This document shows, piece by piece, positions 42,126-51,598 of a stretch of DNA of 64,000 nt (position 1 is its first letter; the number at the start of each line of letters is the position of its first letter). The stretch spans positions 164,920-228,919 of the forward strand of contig BGKB01000106.1 in NCBI GenBank assembly GCA_003116975.1. Reading direction: 5' to 3'. Made by a program: the position numbers and the translations under genes. Under the pieces are notes generated by a model. That model ran no database searches, was not told the DNA's origin, and saw only the letters and a program-made list of their open reading frames with translations. The stretch is from Aurantiochytrium sp. KH105. Lineage: Eukaryota; Sar; Bigyra; Thraustochytrida; Thraustochytriidae.

Positions 42126-43832
42126 TTACATGACAGTGCAGCCAGCAGTGGCGACAGTGCGCACAAAACCGGCGAGCAGGGCAATTTTGTTCGTATACGC
42201 GGAACGAGCCCGGAAATCATGGTCACGGATGCGGTTTGTATGTTCGTCGGCCATGTTGTTAAAGATGCGCTTCATCTCACGACGCTTACGAGCCTCGCGA
42301 CCAACGAGCTCGAGCTGATAAATCTTTTCGTCGCGGTTTCGAATCAGCTGCGCCGCAACGGAACGCATCGTAGCCTCGTCCTCGCGCAAAAAGGTCAGAT
42401 CCTCGGTGACGATGCGCGTGGAGCCGCGATCGAGCGTATCGAGTGCCTTTTCGCGGTAAAACCTGTAAAGCACGCTAATGTGCGGGTCGAGCGCGCCCTC
42501 TTCGCGATCCTCCTGCTGAATGCCGTCGAGGTTGTACATGAAGAGGATACGAGCTTCGAAAAAGGCCAAAAAGGTGCCCATCTTGGAGAAGGCGCCGCCG
42601 TCCATCTCGTTGGCGAGCGCACCAATCACGTACTGGCAAAAGCTCCGGTACATTTCCTCGTAGCTGGGTGGCTCCTCGTCGATTTCCTCTTCGGTCTCGG
42701 CACGCTTCCAGCGGCGAACCCAGTCTCGCAAGGGTTTGTTCCACTCGACCTGGACAGCGTTGGTGTTCCACTTGGTGAAGACGAGAAAGCACGAGCGGCG
42801 CAGCTCGGAGAATAGTTCCATGAGAGTGAGCTGGTTCGCCATCATGGCCGGCGTGGTGCGCGAGTTGACGTCGAAACTGATGAGAATGTTGTTGATGATA
42901 CCCATTTGCAACACACTTTCCGTAGCGACCATGATTTGCGAAAGAAGTTCGGTGTCTGAGACGCTCGTATCAGCGCCGAGGCCCTGCGTGTCGATATACG
43001 AGACAAAGTGGTCCTGATCAAGCTTGGCATCGCGCAAGACGGTCCCGCGGGTGCCTTGTGCCTGCGCACCACTCACGAGACAGGCCTGGGAGTCGAGCAA
43101 GGTGTTGAGACTCGAGCTCTTGCCGCTGCCGCTGGTGCCGACGATCAAAAGGTTGTAGCGTAGCTCGCGGCCGTGCTCGCGCTCGCGGATACTGTTGTGC
43201 TCGGCTTCAAGCTGTACCTTGTGGAGCTCCATGGTAAGAAGGTCCTTGGCGCGCTCGTCAAGGTCGCCGCTGCTGGTGTCGGCGAGACGGCGTTCGATTT
43301 CGCGGGCGCGCGCGTCGAGCTCGGCGCGCATTTTGGCAATGTGCTCGAGCTCCTCGCGCTCGGCGCGCTCCTCGGGCGACATATCGTCGCTGGGCGGAGG
43401 CACGTCAACGTTCTCGGACAAGGCCTCGGCCTCTTCGGCGTCGGCGGCCAGCTCGGCGTCAATTTCGTCCATGCGGTCGGCAAGTTTAAAAATGCCAAAG
43501 TAGTCAACCTCGCGACGCAGCGTGGTCCATTCGGGAGAGCCTGCTTCGGGAAAGTCTGCATCGCCATCGCGCAAATAGTTGAGAATGACGGCGAACTGCG
43601 AGCCATCGCGGTCAAAGAAGAATCGCCCCTCGGCGTCACGGCCAACCCTGCTCTCGGACTCATGGTCTGCAAAGAGTTGCTCCAGCCGTGAGCCCTCGGC
43701 GCTGAGAAGGGTGCCCCGGGTCGTCATGAAGACGTGCCCGCCCACGTTCAGTTCCACGACATCGTCCCCGTTCGCCTCGGCGAGCTTGCTCTTGCTCCTG
43801 GTCTTGCCCAGGCTCAGGAGACCCTTGCGCAT
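42126..43832 (-). CDS. BTB(T1)-AIG1/GIMAP-like GTPase fusion with CaaX box
   Basis: A 568-aa protein starting at the ATG at 43832 (MRKGLLSLG); the frame extends upstream only to a GTG. Residues about 22-115 form a KCTD-type BTB/T1 domain (VELNVGGHVFMTTRGTLL, FFFDRDGSQFAVILNYLRDG), which oligomerises and often recruits cullin-3. A Glu/Arg-rich coiled coil follows. The GTPase has a P-loop GTSGSGKSS at 232-240, a DTQGL Walker B/G3 and TKWN in place of (N/T)KxD at G4. The nearest relatives appear to be AIG1/Toc34/septin-like TRAFAC GTPases. The chain ends CTVM, a CaaX box expected to be farnesylated, so the protein should sit on a membrane. No single known family combines these parts. It is divergent from the kinase gene at 44782. 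Confidence 0.8.
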   Translation of the reverse strand: MRKGLLSLGKTRSKSKLAEANGDDVVELNVGGHVFMTTRGTLLSAEGSRLEQLFADHESESRVGRDAEGRFFFDRDGSQFAVILNYLRDGDADFPEAGSPEWTTLRREVDYFGIFKLADRMDEIDAELAADAEEAEALSENVDVPPPSDDMSPEERAEREELEHIAKMRAELDARAREIERRLADTSSGDLDERAKDLLTMELHKVQLEAEHNSIREREHGRELRYNLLIVGTSGSGKSSSLNTLLDSQACLVSGAQAQGTRGTVLRDAKLDQDHFVSYIDTQGLGADTSVSDTELLSQIMVATESVLQMGIINNILISFDVNSRTTPAMMANQLTLMELFSELRRSCFLVFTKWNTNAVQVEWNKPLRDWVRRWKRAETEEEIDEEPPSYEEMYRSFCQYVIGALANEMDGGAFSKMGTFLAFFEARILFMYNLDGIQQEDREEGALDPHISVLYRFYREKALDTLDRGSTRIVTEDLTFLREDEATMRSVAAQLIRNRDEKIYQLELVGREARKRREMKRIFNNMADEHTNRIRDHDFRARSAYTNKIALLAGFVRTVATAGCTVM

Positions 43833-44781
43833 TCTCTTTTCGCGAGTCCTCGTCCCTCTCCGCGGCAAAGTGCGGCGCGACGCAGCCGCAGCGCACGGGG
43901 TGCCGCCTGCGTCCCGCTTGCCGCCGCTCGCCTCGCCCGCCTCGCGCGCCACGGCCCCCGCGCGTGCACCACGTATGTTTGTTTGTTCGTCGGCCTGGTT
44001 GTTGGTTTGCACCCCGCGCTGAGTCTCCGGCTGGCTCCGCTGATCCTGCTTTGCTTTTTGTTCTGATCAATTTCTGCTCCTCTGGTTGCCTAGTTGGCTG
44101 TTAAGAGGGGCCTAGCCAGGGATAGGGCAGCGAGTACCTCGAATCGGAGCTCGATCGAGACTGGCGCTTCCTTGCGCACCCCGGTCCATGGAGATCGGTC
44201 GAGCAGCAGCAGCAGCAGCAGCAGTAGTAGCAGCAGCAGCAGTAGCAGCATCACGCCCGCCGTGCCCATGAGCTCGCAGGAGCCAGACGGCGGAGCAGCT
44301 AGCTGTCGTACTGTTGCCACTGCTGTTGCTGTTGTTGCTCTGAGACTGGAGCGAGGGAAATAAGTTAGGCCAGTGAAAAGAAAGAAAGAAGCAAGCACGA
44401 GCGACAGCAAGTAGGAATTGAAGGTCCGTCCAGCCCAGTCGCGGCGCCTTTCCACTCACTGGTCACCACCACCAAAGGTCACAGGTCTGCCACATGCCAT
44501 GATGAACGGAAACGCCGTCAGCCACACCAGCGCAGGCAGCAGCAGCCCACCCACTGCCAGCCGCATCGGTCACAGTCAGCAGCAGTTGAAAGCACGTGTG
44601 CGTGCACGTGCGGCCCCTTTCTCGCGCCTCATAACAATCAGCGTTCATGCATGCTTGTTCAAAGAAAATAAGGGGGGGGGAAACTTTTGCCAGCAAGTGT
44701 GCTGATGATGAAAAGAGACTTGCAGTTCCTTTCGATCATCGAGCGAGGGAGGGGAAGCGCGAGGAGCGCGGGCGCCTGCGC
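43833..44781. other. Divergent promoter region with AGC repeats
   Basis: About 950 bp between two divergent start codons. An imperfect AGC/AGT trinucleotide run lies at about 44200-44250. No independent gene is supported. Confidence 0.6.
44200..44250. repeat. AGC/AGT trinucleotide repeat
   Basis: About seventeen triplets, mostly AGC with a few AGT, between two divergent genes. Confidence 0.88.
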
Positions 44782-46086
44782 ATGACGGAGCCGAGCGAGG
44801 CCGAGCTCGCAGAGGCCGTGGCGGCCGCGGTCGCTGGGCGCGAGGACCTGGAGTCCGACGCCGCGGCGCTGACGAGGGCCATCGCGGACGACCACTTTTT
44901 GTGGAAAGTACGCACGCAGCGCGTGCAGGCGGTGCTGGACGCCCGCGCGGCGGCCAAGGTCCCGCCGCGCAAGGTCCCGGACGAGCTCTTCGTCTTGGAC
45001 TGGGCCAACGCCTCGCCAGGCAATGTCCTTGCGCCCCTGCGCGCGGACGCTTTCCGCGTTGAGGGCGTGCACCACGCACAGGGCGGCCTCGGGTCTCTTG
45101 GTTGCTTTCTCGTCAAGCTCGCGGACCTGAACGGCGGCGGCGGCGGCGGCGGCGCCAGCGGCGGCGTTGTGGTCCTCAAGCAAAAGCCTGTGCTCGGCGT
45201 CACACACGAGTTCGTCGCCCATGGCCTCCTCCGCCAGCTCGGCGTGTCTGTGCCGTCAATGCGCGTTTTGGGCCAGACAGAGTTGGACCAACTCATTTTC
45301 GAGCTCCGCGACGCACCCGTCACGGCACACGGGACCTGCGACGAGATCCACGCGCCTCGATTTCGCGAGGCAGGGGCCGTGCTGATGTCCTTTGAGCCGG
45401 GCCGTAATCTCGAAGAGGAGCCACTCAAGGGACGGCGTGCTGGGGCCCTCGACGCGCTGGACTGGAGGTGCCTTGGCGCCGTTCTCGTCGCGGATGCTAT
45501 CTTTAACAATAGCGACCGTGTGCCGTCCATTTGGCGTTCCGAGGGAAATGCCGGTAACCTCATTGTCGACGAGCGCCGTCCCGCGGGCCAACGTATCGTG
45601 GCTATCGACCAAACGGTTAGCGTGATCATGAACGAAGCCAACCGTCTCAAGTACTTTGTTCGCGTCGGCGATCTGCTCTCTGTAGCAAGTATGAAGCGCG
45701 TTGATGAATTCTTTGATCTCGAGGGCGCTTTGGGCTCAGACGCCGCAGCCGCCGCAATCCTCTCGATCCGTGAAGGCGCCAGCGAAGCGATTATGCGGCT
45801 CAACGACAATGCGGAGGCTTTGGTATCGAGCGCCATCGAAGAGGCTGTTGCTGAGGCAAAGGAGGATACCTTTGACGCGCGCGCCGTCAAGGACTTTCTT
45901 TTGCAGGCCATTTCGGCGCTTCCCGAGGTCGATCTGCGCGACGCCCACCCGGAGCAGGACGAAGAAGAAGGTCTCTTGCAATACATTTTGAGCTTTTGCA
46001 GCTCGACTGCCGACGACGAGGCTGATTCCGAGGCTGTGGGTGTAGGCTCGACGGCCATTGAGTCTCGGTCCGCCTGGTGGTCATAA
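44782..46086 (+). CDS. Actin-fragmin-kinase-like protein
   Basis: A 434-aa protein with the atypical protein-kinase fold of actin-fragmin kinase, known from Physarum, where it phosphorylates actin in the actin-fragmin complex. The ATG at 44782 (MTEPSEAEL) is preferred; the frame is open back to an ATG at 44647, but that part is low complexity. A short helical N-terminus is followed by VVVLKQKPVLGVTHEF, a plausible ATP-lysine strand with the helix after it. The catalytic region has FNNSDRVPSIWR (NNSDR at about 242-246), GNAGNLIV and IVAIDQ with a likely metal-binding Asp276, in the order expected for this family. The C-terminal 130 residues are helical and acidic. The substrate here is unknown. 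Confidence 0.7.
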   Translation: MTEPSEAELAEAVAAAVAGREDLESDAAALTRAIADDHFLWKVRTQRVQAVLDARAAAKVPPRKVPDELFVLDWANASPGNVLAPLRADAFRVEGVHHAQGGLGSLGCFLVKLADLNGGGGGGGASGGVVVLKQKPVLGVTHEFVAHGLLRQLGVSVPSMRVLGQTELDQLIFELRDAPVTAHGTCDEIHAPRFREAGAVLMSFEPGRNLEEEPLKGRRAGALDALDWRCLGAVLVADAIFNNSDRVPSIWRSEGNAGNLIVDERRPAGQRIVAIDQTVSVIMNEANRLKYFVRVGDLLSVASMKRVDEFFDLEGALGSDAAAAAILSIREGASEAIMRLNDNAEALVSSAIEEAVAEAKEDTFDARAVKDFLLQAISALPEVDLRDAHPEQDEEEGLLQYILSFCSSTADDEADSEAVGVGSTAIESRSAWWS

Positions 46087-46701
46087 AGAAAAGGAGGAAT
46101 AGAAGGAGAAAATCGTCTTCTTGTATCGGCCCGCGGCCATGACAATTACGGAGTCCATGAGAACGTTGGCGCCAGGCCCTTTCTTTTGCTTTTGAGTGGT
46201 GGGTGCTCTAGCGGGTGAGGCCCTAAGCGGCCAATGTGTCCAATCCGCGCACAGCATTTGGCGGACGAGGGGGGGGGGGGGGGAAGTGGCGTGCTTTCAT
46301 GATAACTTTTAACCAAAATCTGACGAGTAGGTAGTGAGCACATTCCATCCTGTTTGCTGGGGGCCAGACGTCCACGGAAATGGGACCTTGGTAGATGGTT
46401 TTTGTGATTGTGCAATCTTTTGTACTTTCCGCTCAATTGAGGTAGATGCGGTAAGAAATCGCTGGCATCAGTACGGCTGGCTGGTGCATCGTTTGAATGC
46501 TACGTGCAATCGAAATTGTGGTAAATATTATGCACCATATTCGGCGTGAGGACGTCCATCATGAGTCGCAAATTTTAGTTTTTGTTTGTTGTTTCTAACG
46601 CTGCCGAAGCTGCAAGCTTTGACGTCGAGAAAGACAAGAGAAACGATAATACGAAAACTTGGGCTCCGAAAAAGGGTAAAATAATGACAGGACGAAAGAA
46701 T
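46087..46701. other. Convergent 3' intergenic region
   Basis: About 615 bp, with a run of 15 G at 46269-46283. No gene is seen. Confidence 0.65.
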
Positions 46702-47913
46702 TCAAAAGGCCGGGTTCATGATCTGGCGGCAAAGCGGCTTTTGGCAGGTAAGACACTTCATCTTGTACTGAGGCGAGTAATTCTGCTTGGCGTCGAGATG
46801 ATTCTTAACAACGTCAGCGAGAGCATTGCAAAATGTCTCGGAGCCGTTGAGACCTTCGGTGAAGCGAAAGTCGGCGATGCCCGCCTTTTCGGCATCCTCG
46901 GCGTACTCCATGCCGATTTCGAAAAGAGTCTCGATGTGGTCCGAAGTAAAGGCAACGGGAACGACGAGGACAGACTTGTGGCCACGCTTGCCCAGGTTCT
47001 TGAGGACCGACTCCGTACTTGGCACCATCCAAGGAAGAAAACCAACCTTGCTCTGCCACGCGAGCACGTGCTTGTTGACGGTGCGCAAGCCAGGAATCTT
47101 GCCCTCGCCGACGACCTTGGTGTCGAGGCGCTCCATGACGGCCTTGACGCTAGCAGCAATTTCGTTGACGTAATGATCACCTTTTTCCACTACCTTCATG
47201 GGCACCGAGTGTGCGCTAAAGACAATGACAACGTTCTTGCGGGTCTTTTCGTTGAACTCGAGAAGGCGCTCCGTGATTCGCTCAGTGACGGCTTCCAGAA
47301 ACCCCTCATGAAGGGGCCAGCGGTCGATAATGCTCCAGCGAAAGTCGTCTTGCAGCCCGAGGCGGCGCGTCTCGCGCCAGAGCTCGTTCATGCTCGAGCC
47401 GCTCGTGGTGCATGACCACTGGGGGAACTGTGAAAAGGCAATGGCATGCTCGACGCCGTCCCTCTTCATCTCTTCCAAGGCGACGTCTGTGAGCGGAGAA
47501 GCGTAGCGAAAGGCCGTGTAGGCCTTGTGCGGCGCACTCTCGGGACGAATTTCGTCTAGAATGGCCGCCATGCGCTTGCCCTGGTACTCGGTCCACTTGC
47601 GAATGGGGCTACCGCCAATCTCCTCGTATTGCTTTTCTACCTTGGGGGTCCGCATGCGCGCCACCACCGTACCGAAGATCTCTTGCATCTGGCCGCCGCC
47701 CAGGTCAATGATATCTGTGTCCCGGAACAGACGATTCAGGAACGGCCCGGTCTCCTCGGGCTTCGACGGCCCGCCCATGTTAAGCATGAGGATCCCGGTC
47801 TTGACCTTTTTCGCAGGCTCTTCGCCACTGCCGTTCGCCGCCGTCGCCGCTGCCGCCAGTCCGCGCGCGCCCTGCGTGCGGAGCAGCAGTCGCGAGCTTC
47901 GCAGCGCCATCAT
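46702..47913 (-). CDS. FECH: Ferrochelatase, mitochondrial, [2Fe-2S] type
   Basis: Inserts Fe2+ into protoporphyrin IX, the last step of haem synthesis. The 403-aa length and start at 47913 (MMALRSSRLLLRTQG) fit a matrix-targeted enzyme. The family opening is ILMLNMGGP. The catalytic His lies in FSAHSVP and the acidic metal-path residue in TSDHIETLFEIGMEYA. Cluster ligands match the human enzyme: an internal Cys in QWSCTTSGSS and a C-terminal C-x2-C-x4-C in CLTCQKPLC, so a [2Fe-2S] cluster is expected, unlike plant and most bacterial forms. The stop is TGA at 46702-46704. It is divergent from the protease gene across 1.8 kb. Confidence 0.95.
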   Translation of the reverse strand: MMALRSSRLLLRTQGARGLAAAATAANGSGEEPAKKVKTGILMLNMGGPSKPEETGPFLNRLFRDTDIIDLGGGQMQEIFGTVVARMRTPKVEKQYEEIGGSPIRKWTEYQGKRMAAILDEIRPESAPHKAYTAFRYASPLTDVALEEMKRDGVEHAIAFSQFPQWSCTTSGSSMNELWRETRRLGLQDDFRWSIIDRWPLHEGFLEAVTERITERLLEFNEKTRKNVVIVFSAHSVPMKVVEKGDHYVNEIAASVKAVMERLDTKVVGEGKIPGLRTVNKHVLAWQSKVGFLPWMVPSTESVLKNLGKRGHKSVLVVPVAFTSDHIETLFEIGMEYAEDAEKAGIADFRFTEGLNGSETFCNALADVVKNHLDAKQNYSPQYKMKCLTCQKPLCRQIMNPAF

Positions 47914-49375
47914 GCTTGCTCGCTCTCTCTATCCTTGCCGCCGACTTGACTGTGACCGGCCGCGCGGGGGCTGCCGGCCGGCCGACTGGCTGGCTGGCGT
48001 GCGTGCGTGCGGGCTGGCTGGCGGGCGGGCGGGCGGGTTGGTCGGCTGCCGGTCCGCGTCCGTGGCCGGGATGGCCTGGCACGCCCTTGCGCCCTTGCGT
48101 GCTCTTCGTTTGGCTTGGCGCTCTGCTCTGCTCTGCTCTGCTCTGCTCTCTGCTCTGCTTTCCTTGTTCGGGATTGGAGCGGAAGGGTCGTTCGTTGCCT
48201 CTTCTTGCCAGCGGAGACTCGCGAGATCAAAGAGTCTGCGGACAGAGGACGCGCAGAGCAAGCAAGGGACGGCAGAGCAGGCGGAGGGCGCAGAGAGCGC
48301 AGCGAGCGGTCACGGCGCGGCGAGCTATCGCAGCTGCCAGGGGCCGGCCGTCTCCGCGCAGCGCAGCGCAACGTGGCGGCGCGCAAACCTCGAACCCCTC
48401 CCTTCCCATGCGCCCTCGCCGCGGCGTGCGACGGCTGCCGCCTCGCCTCGCCAGAGCTTCGGCGCGTTGCGCAGTCCGCGGGGCCGGGCACAGCGGTCGA
48501 TGGTCGATGGTGTGGAGGGACGAAAGCAGCGGCGTCTGCGATTGACACTCGACCGTCCCGTGGCGGCACCGGCCAGTGCAGACAGCAGCTGCGCGTGCAG
48601 AGATGTCATCGACAGACACCAGCCAGCCAGCCAGTCTGGCTGCGTAGTGAGAGATCAGTATACGGCGAAGTCTGAGTCCAATCCGAGGGTGGATAGCTGG
48701 ATGAGTGGCATGCAGCCGCAGACTGGGCCCCGCGCTCTTACTCATTTGTCCATGTCGCCACTTGATTGTTTCTGTGGTGGGCCTTCGTTTCTACCGGCCG
48801 GCCGCAGGTCAGCATGGTTGGCTGGCCGGCTTTCCTCCACGCGTCCGTCACCGTTTGGGCTGCAGCGCATACTTGTCGATGAGGCCTGCTGCAGAGTTGG
48901 AACAAGTTCGGCGCTCGTCGTCGGCTCGTACTCGATATGTGGGCCCGTGCATGCTGGGCTGCTCGTATGTCGAAGACGCCTTTCTACGTTGAACGGAAAA
49001 GGCCTGCCTCCGACACTATCGTCTTTCGCACATTTCCTTGCTGCTGGAAATACGTAGTAGTTTGCTGTAGCCAGTGCCAGAGCAACTCGCTTCCGTTGGC
49101 GGCACGGCTTTTTGACCACTGAGAGCGGGCCTCTTGTGTAAACAGTGGCAGTGTGGCCAGCAACGTCTGTGTCTGCGACAGCGGCACCAACAATGAATGT
49201 AAGAAAAGTATCCAGCCCCCTGCACCACTGCAACCTGCTGCAGCTGCAGCTGCCACTGCTGCTGACTGTTCAAGTCTCTCCCTGTTACTATTAATGTCAG
49301 TTGCCAAGCGTGGCTGCGCGATCCTATCCACCTCACCCCCCCAACTCCACTATCACCAGCCAGAGCCTTTGACCT

Positions 49376-49420
<45 letters not shown>

Positions 49421-49723
49421 CGGCAGCTGCGGCAGGAGACACAATTTCAAGTACGTATAGCAAAGTGTGCAGTGAGTAAAACTTCCGACTTGCCTTTATG
49501 GCGGCAAGTGCTGCTTGACTGGTAGTGGCCGGCTGTCTGTCTGGCTGGCCATGGCTGGCCGGCATCAGAGGCTGCGTCCAGCGATAGCCAGATCACAGCG
49601 GCCAAGCAGCCAGGCGCAGGGATCGCTCGCTCGCCATCGGTGGTGGGCGGCGGCGGCAAATCCGATTCATGCCCGCGAGCGCTAGAGGGAGAGAGCGCTA
49701 GAGGGAGAGAACAAGCTCAGCTC
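47914..49723. other. Divergent intergenic region
   Basis: About 1.8 kb with GCGTG and GGCGG runs near 48000-48040, CTCTG pentamers at about 48117-48160 and an AGC run at 49377-49419. Large overlapping frames on both strands lack domain content. Confidence 0.6.
49377..49419. repeat. AGC trinucleotide repeat, 14 units
   Basis: Uninterrupted AGC triplets are read directly, about 300 bp upstream of the protease start codon. Confidence 0.93.
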
Positions 49724-51037
49724 ATGGTGGTGAAGGCCGCACAGTGGACAGCCATCGCGGCTGTCGCAGTGCTGTGCGCCACCCAGACGACGGAGGTTTG
49801 CTGCGCAACAGATGATGATGCCGTACAAAGCGTGACATCACCACTTTGGGGCAATATCGTCAATGGCGAGGCTGCTAGCGAGGCGCCCTCGTGGATGGTG
49901 TCTCTGCAGGGCGCAAAGTCCGGCCACTTTTGCGGCGGGTCTCTTATTGATCCCAGCTGGGTCCTCACAGCCGCCCACTGCTTGCCTGGTGGCGCGGTAC
50001 CAGGGCGCATGGTGCTCGGTGCGAGAGATCTCAATGACGAGAGCGCCCCAGCTCAAGTCCGAGACGTGGGCAGCGAAAGTGATCGAAAATTCACCACCTA
50101 TGTGCACCCCGACTTTGCAGGAACTGCAGGCAAGAACGACATCGCCCTTGTACACGTAACACCGCCGTTCCAAGTCACATCGGACGACATCATGATTCTA
50201 AATGCTGACGCCGCCGCTGAAGATGCAGAGTCTAATCTTTGGCCGACGGTGACGGGCTGGGGCACCATCAAATTTGGATCCAGCGAAATGGAAACGGAGC
50301 TACGCGCCGCAGACATACCCCTCGTGCCCATTCAAGACTGTCGTAGCCTCTATGGAAGTACGCTTGTCCTCGACTCTAACCTGTGCGCTGCAGGGGGCGA
50401 CACGAGCGCCTGTCAAGGCGATAGTGGCAGTCCCCTTTTTCGTACGCGAGACGATGATCGCGCTGTGCAGCTTGGCATTGTTGCCTGGGGTCACGGGTGC
50501 GGCTGGGTGGGTTACTACGGCGTCTATGTCAAGGTGCGCTCGTTTCGGTCGTTTATATTGGAACACGTACCCAATGCGATCTTTTCTGACGATGTTGATG
50601 ACGATGACGATGACGACGATGATGGAACTGATACGGCGCTGAAACTATACCAAAACCAGGATGATGCTTGCCGAAAGCTCTCGCGTCGCCGCTGTAAAAA
50701 CCGAGTCAATCGCGCGACCTGCCACTATGCGGGCAAGCGCTGCCGGGCGCACCCAATCGAGGGCATGCCGGTCTCCACATTCTGCGCAGTGATGAGCATA
50801 AGTCGCAGCTGGTGCTCTCTCGATCGCTTCGCGCAAAACTGCTACTGGGACAGCGGAATTTGCTCTGCGATTCAAACGCCAAGCCCAACACCAATGCCAA
50901 CCATGAGTCCAACAATTGGGAGTTGCAAAAAATACAAGTCAGACCGTCAAGCTTGCGAGGCGGATTGGTCGTGTCAGTGGAATGGAAACAGCTTCCGACC
51001 CATTCGACGACGCTGCTCGCGCCGAGCAGGACTTTGA
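49724..51037 (+). CDS. Secreted chymotrypsin-fold (S1) serine protease with Cys-rich tail
   Basis: A 437-aa secreted protease. The start at 49724 gives a signal peptide (MVVKAAQWTAIAAVAVLCAT); the mature domain begins near IVNGEAAS, the usual activation site. The catalytic triad is His85 in LTAAHC, Asp139 in NDIALVHV and Ser234 in GDSGSP. The residue at the trypsin-189 position appears to be Ser, six before the nucleophile, which argues against strict trypsin specificity. After the protease domain comes an Asp-only run, then a Cys-rich stretch with two similar segments (ACRKLSRRRCKN..., SCKKYKSDRQACEAD...) separated by a Pro/Thr/Ser linker. Such tails often bind polysaccharide or other proteins. 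The C-terminus is slightly uncertain: another frame remains open to 51128 with plausible protein text. Confidence 0.88.
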   Translation: MVVKAAQWTAIAAVAVLCATQTTEVCCATDDDAVQSVTSPLWGNIVNGEAASEAPSWMVSLQGAKSGHFCGGSLIDPSWVLTAAHCLPGGAVPGRMVLGARDLNDESAPAQVRDVGSESDRKFTTYVHPDFAGTAGKNDIALVHVTPPFQVTSDDIMILNADAAAEDAESNLWPTVTGWGTIKFGSSEMETELRAADIPLVPIQDCRSLYGSTLVLDSNLCAAGGDTSACQGDSGSPLFRTRDDDRAVQLGIVAWGHGCGWVGYYGVYVKVRSFRSFILEHVPNAIFSDDVDDDDDDDDDGTDTALKLYQNQDDACRKLSRRRCKNRVNRATCHYAGKRCRAHPIEGMPVSTFCAVMSISRSWCSLDRFAQNCYWDSGICSAIQTPSPTPMPTMSPTIGSCKKYKSDRQACEADWSCQWNGNSFRPIRRRCSRRAGL

Positions 51038-51598
51038 ATACAAGCACGTCGATTCTCGAGAAGTTGCTCACCGGGCCTCCATTCATTTATTCGTCAAACA
51101 AATTCAAAAGTTGTGCACCGGCAGGTAAGGGGAGTTGCTGCGCCAATGCAAGGAACCAGAATGACCCTGGGAGAACCTGCGCAAGGCATCTCGTCTCATT
51201 TGATCGTTACAAAGCTTTTACGAGGACTCTGCGTTACTTTTGCGAGCACCCTCGCAATGTGAAGGATAAATTTGCAAGATCGTATTGACGAGGCCTTTTT
51301 GCCGTCGAGCCTGTCAGATTGACGCGGATAAGAAAATAGAATACAGCTTTGACAAGATCACGACCCTAGTGTCCCGGTAAAACTGCCCGTTTCGCGTACC
51401 GGCAAGCAATGTCTTTTTCTTACCACCCTCTTTTCCGATGAGAATCTCACCCGAACCTTGCAGTGAATTATACTTTGTAAAGATGAAAGTTTTGATTCGA
51501 CTCACTCTAATTTTCTGATTTTCCCTCAATCCTCTTTCGTTTCGAGGATCTGGACTCGGCTGCATTGAATGCCGGCGCATTTTGGCTTCCCCTCCTCT
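51038..51598. other. Convergent 3' intergenic region
   Basis: About 560 bp with lower GC. A frame running to 51288 contains several Cys codons (GKGSCCANARNQ) and might be an alternative end of the protease, but I see no splice sites that join it convincingly. Confidence 0.5.

Noticed and set aside
44647-44781. Upstream ATG for the actin-fragmin-kinase-like gene
   Set aside because: The 45 extra codons are low complexity and cross a G run; the ATG at 44782 begins the part that looks like protein.
50812-51288. Cys-containing frame overlapping and following the end of the protease
   Set aside because: It is out of frame with the protease and I could find no donor/acceptor pair joining them; kept only as an alternative C-terminus.
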